From: Cinchona pubescens
Lineage: Eukaryota > Streptophyta > Magnoliopsida > Gentianales > Rubiaceae
NCBI GenBank assembly: GCA_025175665.1
Contig: JANKKI010000274.1
Location: 937,501-1,001,500, forward strand
Direction of reading: 5' to 3'
DNA length: 64,000 nt
The notes beneath the pieces are model-generated. The model was given only the letters and a program-made list of their open reading frames with translations. It did no database searches and had not been told where the DNA came from. Both the position numbers and the translations under genes were made by a program. Numbering within the stretch: the first letter of the stretch is position 1; the number at the start of each line of letters is the position of its first letter. Below are positions 59,996 through 64,000 of the stretch, piece by piece.

Positions 59996-60620
59996 TTTTC
60001 TAAAAGGGAAAAAATCAAGCATGACAATAGTTTCTCCCAACTCCACCTCAATTACATGTTAGTATTAGATTATTACATCATGTCCATATATTCCCATAAT
60101 CCCCCATGTAATTTTTTTTTTCTCCTGTAAATTTTATGTAAAATTTTGCACAAAAATTGAGTATGCCAATAAGACTAGTAATGAATAATGTCCTGTGTAA
60201 TTCTCATAACCATGATTCAAGGCTTGTTGTGAACTTTGAAGATCTATGGACAAGAAATAGGCAAGACTGCTGAGCCTCCTTACCTTACATTTCCAACTTT
60301 TGCTGTGAACCAATGAAGAAGAAATGGTGGGCTTTTTGTTCTTTTCTTTTTTAAGGTATGAGAATCTCTAAACCAAAAACTACCCTCCTTAGCTAACTTG
60401 ACAGTTATCACATATTCATATCCACTTCTTGAACCACACCATCTTTCACGTTATTATGTCTCAAATAGAGGATTACAAAGAAATTGGAGTAAATAATATT
60501 AAGTAGAAACCATTAGTATCATTTGTTCTCCCCTCAAGAAAACAGAAATTTCTTCTTTTTTAGCCCTTTTGGATGATAGGAATATAGCATATGACACTCT
60601 CTTAAATTCATATTGAATTC
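59996..60620. other. Upstream region of the endoglucanase gene
   Basis: Promoter and leader region; no motif I would name with confidence. Confidence 0.35.
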
Positions 60621-63061
60621 ATGGAATTCTATAAGCATTTTTTAGGAGCCTACATCTTGGTGGTGCTGTTTTCTGTAGTTGTAGTTGTTAATGCAGAATT
60701 TAATTACCAAGATGCACTTACCATATTAGTCAATCATTTTCCTAGAGGCACAGAGATCAGGAAAGCTTCCTCCCAACCAAAGGCCTTCTTGGAGAGGAGA
60801 TTCTGCTCTTCAAGATGGCAAACTTGCAAATGTTCGTACGTATATCCTTTTGTTTTCTATACATTTTTGTTCAAGATTAGAGAATTCTTTCAAATGAATT
60901 AAGATGTGAATTTATTTTGTTGAGGGAGGTGATGTTTTTGTCATTAGGTGGACCTTGTTGGAGGATACTATGATGCGGGTGACAATGTAAAATATGGACT
61001 TCCAATGGCTTTTACCATAACAACCTTATCATGGGCTGCAATTTTCTATCAATCAGAGCTGCATGCTGCTGCAGAAATGGAAAATGTTTGTGCTGCTATT
61101 CGCTGGGGCACAGATTATTTACTGAAAGCTAGTTCTAGACGAAACAAATTGTATGTTCAGGTGTGTGAGACAGATACAAAAAGTTATGATAAATTTACTT
61201 CATTCATTGAATGTAAGACAATTACTAGGGTATGCATGTATATCCTAGTAGTACTATTAATTGATGTGATTTGTGCACTTCTTGATTAAGGTAGGAGATC
61301 CAGTTCAAGATCATCAATGTTGGATGAGGCCTGAAAACATGAAAACTCCAAGAAGTGTTTTGCAAATTGACCAAAATGATCCAGGAACAGAGATTGCAGC
61401 AGAAACTTCTGCGGCATTGGCAGCTGCTTCTGTTGTCTTTAGGCGCTCCGATCATGCCTATTCTCGTCGCCTCCTAAACAAGGCTAAAGCGGTAGTATTT
61501 CCAGCCAAGATTCACTTCCTTTTTTACTATATGTTAGCTTTATTAAGGTTGCATCATGCATTACTCTTCCTGATTGGCAAAAAATGAAATGTATTTTTCG
61601 TTTTCAATTAGCTAATTGCCGTGCTCATTCATATTTCCTTGGACTTTGGTTTTGCAGCTTTTTCAGTTTGCCAAGACTTATAAAGGGACCTATGATGGAG
61701 AATGCCCCTTCTATTGCTCTTACTCGGGCTACGTATTAACGTAATCTCTCTATCTCTAGTCACTCTTCCCAAAAGCACAAAACCAATTGGCAAAGCTAAA
61801 TATAAACCAAAAACAAACTCAATTTGGCATGGTTCAATACATGTAATTTAAAACATCTGTTTTCTTGTTTACATGTCCTACTGCAGGATGAGTTGCTTTG
61901 GGCAGCAACATGGCTTTACATGGCAACCAAGAGATCAATTTATCTAGAATACATAAAAGAAGAGGCAGTCAGTGCAACTGTTTCTGAATTCAGTTGGGAC
62001 CTCAAATATGCAGGAGCTCAAATTCTCCTCTCTCAAGTAAAATTTTTATCTTACATTCCATTAATTTTTCCACATATATTTAGGTGTACAAATCATCTCA
62101 TATATTCCATTAACAACCCCTCTTTCAACCAAATAATTATGCAGTTGTACTGGCAAGGAGAGAAAGATCTAGAGAACTTCAAGAAACAGGCTGACAGTTT
62201 CATTTGCTCAGTACTTCCTGATAGCCCCTATCACCATATCAATTGGTTTACATGTCTCAAGGTATATATCCCTCCTCTCATTATACAATACTACTACTAA
62301 TATAAGTAAAATCGACGTCTGATCACTGTTTTATTAGGGGGATTGATTCACCTGAGAGATGGAGCAAATATGCAATATGCTACCGGCACTGCATTTCTGT
62401 TCAGTGTCTACAGTGATCTCCTAGCCAAGTACAAGCAACAAGTCAGTTGTGGAAACAAAATGTTCACTTCTCCCAACCTTATGGCTTTTGCAAAACAACA
62501 GGTGATAATAATAACCAAAACCATAAATTTCTCGCGAATTAGTTTTCCTTCGGACAACCATTATGTATGATTTATATCATCCAAAATAATACTAAGAATA
62601 AGTACTGTAACAACTTTTTAAAACGTGATATATGTGAGATAAAAGATGGTTGAAAAACGTATTTTAAAGAATGAATATAAAATATTATTTGAAAAATAAT
62701 GAATAGCGTTTCCTATCCAGGTGGATTATCTACTGGGAAAGAATCAATGCCTACAAAGGGAAGATCATACATGGTAGGATTTGGTAATAATCCACCAAGA
62801 CAAGCCCACCACAGGGGTTCATCTGTGCCAAAAATGTCTCTTAGTCAAGTTGTTAGCTGCCCAGTGAGCTTTGTAAACTGGTACAACAAAAATGCTCCCA
62901 ATCCTAACGAGCTGACCGGTGCAATTGTTGGTGGACCTGACCGGAACGACGACTTCGTCGATCAACGTTCTAACTCAGTTATGACCGAGCCAACTACATA
63001 TACTAATTCATTGGCCATCGGTGTTCTTGCAAAGCTTGCTAAACACCATGCTGTTTCTTGA
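60621..63061 (+). CDS. GH9 endo-1,4-beta-glucanase, three frame breaks
   Basis: A secreted glycoside hydrolase family 9 cellulase acting on cell-wall glucan. Exons: 60621-60831, 60948-61160, 61291-61491, 61658-61732, 61887-62036, 62145-62261, 62338-62501, 62721-63061. The start MEFYKHFLGAYILVVLFSVV is a signal peptide ending near VNA, followed by EFNYQDALT. Family motifs: LEAQRSGKLPPNQRPSWRGD, DLVGGYYDAGDNVKYGLPMA (DAGD acid), ETSAALAAASVVFR, MQYATGTAFLFSVY, RQAHHRGSSVP (HHRG), GGPDRNDDFVDQRSN and TEPTTYTNS (catalytic Glu). Breaks: exon 1 has one extra base near 60733 (the LEAQRSG block is in the next frame); exon 7 starts with GGGG where GGGGG is needed for GGLIHLRDG; exon 8 reads AATCAATG where AATCCAATG gives LGKNPMP. 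No cellulose-binding module follows. Confidence 0.85.
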
Positions 63062-64000
63062 TAAATAAATTTCTTAACTTGAATAAGGAAACACAATATT
63101 TTGTACACAATTTGTATTGGATGATTTTTTGTATGTATCATATTTGCACATTTGTAATTATAGAGATGCTAACTTATTTTCTCCAGCATAATTATAAGAA
63201 TATCTTTCTTAATTGGTTTAATTTTATCCTGATTGTAATAGTGTAAAGTTTAGGGGATTTTAGATTGTGCTTGTACACGTATACATACAAGTGTTCATGA
63301 ATCGAAATAACAACTGATTTTAGAGATTTTTTTTTTTCAATTTTTTTTTTTTTGGTCTCATGTAGATGTAGAGGTTGTCATAAATTGAAGCCAAATTAAA
63401 AGCTTTTAGTTCAGGAGAGTTATTAATTATCTCTCATTAGATGCATTTTTGATTATATGTGGGATTGTTTGTAGAGTTTGCTATAGATTTAATTCATCAA
63501 ATTTTGTTGCACAAAGAAGGCGAGCATATTGGATCATGCAATCATACATGGAAAAATTCTACACTTTCGTTGAAAGAATTATCTCGTTGTATTTTAAAAT
63601 CTTGTATAATATAATATTATATACTTTAAATATTTGTAAAGTATAAGTCTTAAAACTAACGGAATAATTTTCTCAATAGGACCGTAAAATTCTCTCATGT
63701 ATAAACCTCTGTTTCAATCTCCTATTTTTCTATATGTTTGACTTGTCTGTTATAACTAAGTAATTATAATAGATTAGAATACATGTATCGAGCATCTACA
63801 AGGGGCGGGTAGGGCGACCACTCCCTACATTTTGAAAAAATTAGGAATACTATATATTAATTTTAAAGTGTATGTATTTTGTTCCCTAAAATTTTGGAAA
63901 ATTTACATCATTACATCCAAACTCTAGCTCTGCTATTAATATAAAGTGTGGGACAAAAAATCGGTAACATTTCAAAATCATGCATGCATCCATGCAATGG
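63062..64000. other. Downstream flank of the endoglucanase gene
   Basis: 3' untranslated region and spacer; contains a MITE family A copy at 63550-63694. No further gene seen before the window ends. Confidence 0.4.
63550..63694. repeat. MITE family A copy
   Basis: GGAAAAATTCTACACTTTCG at the left and GGACCGTAAAATTCTC at the right are inverse; the core has ATATAATATTATATACTTTA. About 145 bp. Confidence 0.65.

Noticed and set aside
1..64000. CRISPR arrays, tRNA or rRNA genes, operons, retrotransposon polymerase genes
   Set aside because: I looked for regularly spaced repeats, cloverleaf-like stretches and reverse-transcriptase or integrase motifs and saw none that I could defend by eye.

Overview
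This is nuclear DNA from a flowering plant. Genes are split into many short exons with GT-AG introns, the intergenic DNA is very AT-rich, and it is full of short inverted-repeat elements. The recognisable genes (HY5, OCP3-like, CID7-like SMR protein, GPA1, FAP2, GH9 endoglucanase) are ordinary plant genes. The GPA1 carboxyl end (NLFEAGLL) resembles what I know of asterid G-alpha proteins, so an asterid eudicot is my guess; that is inference.

Layout. 1-8.3 kb, minus strand: HY5 (zipper cut short), a small MAP-kinase-substrate-like gene, an OCP3-like fragment lacking its homeodomain, and an intronless, repeatedly frameshifted copy of a protein I cannot name. 8.3-12.3 kb: repeats, including a Mutator-like element with 10-bp target duplications. 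12.8-18.9 kb, minus: a five-exon PAM2/DUF1771/SMR gene with several frame breaks. 19-33.2 kb: gene-poor, repeat-rich DNA holding three clear Nextera transposase junctions (plus one partial), which are laboratory sequence rather than biology. 33.4-37.8 kb, plus: a four-exon alpha/beta hydrolase. 40.6-45.9 kb, plus: GPA1, 13 coding exons, 384 codons, completely open. 51-56.4 kb, plus: FAP2, ten exons, three frame breaks. 57.2-60.0 kb: a probable non-autonomous Helitron. 60.6-63.1 kb, plus: a GH9 endoglucanase, eight exons, three single-base frame breaks.

The genes do not form a pathway; they are independent housekeeping, signalling and cell-wall genes. The most striking feature is that most spliced genes read correctly through every splice junction yet carry one or more small indels, often in short homopolymers, while GPA1 has none. 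Together with the adapter junctions this points first to draft-assembly error and second to real gene decay; each needs checking against raw reads. I found no CRISPR array, no operon-like system and no convincing new biological system. The best biological leads are the early stop in HY5, a GC-AG intron in GPA1, the Helitron, and a set of non-autonomous DNA elements with readable target duplications.
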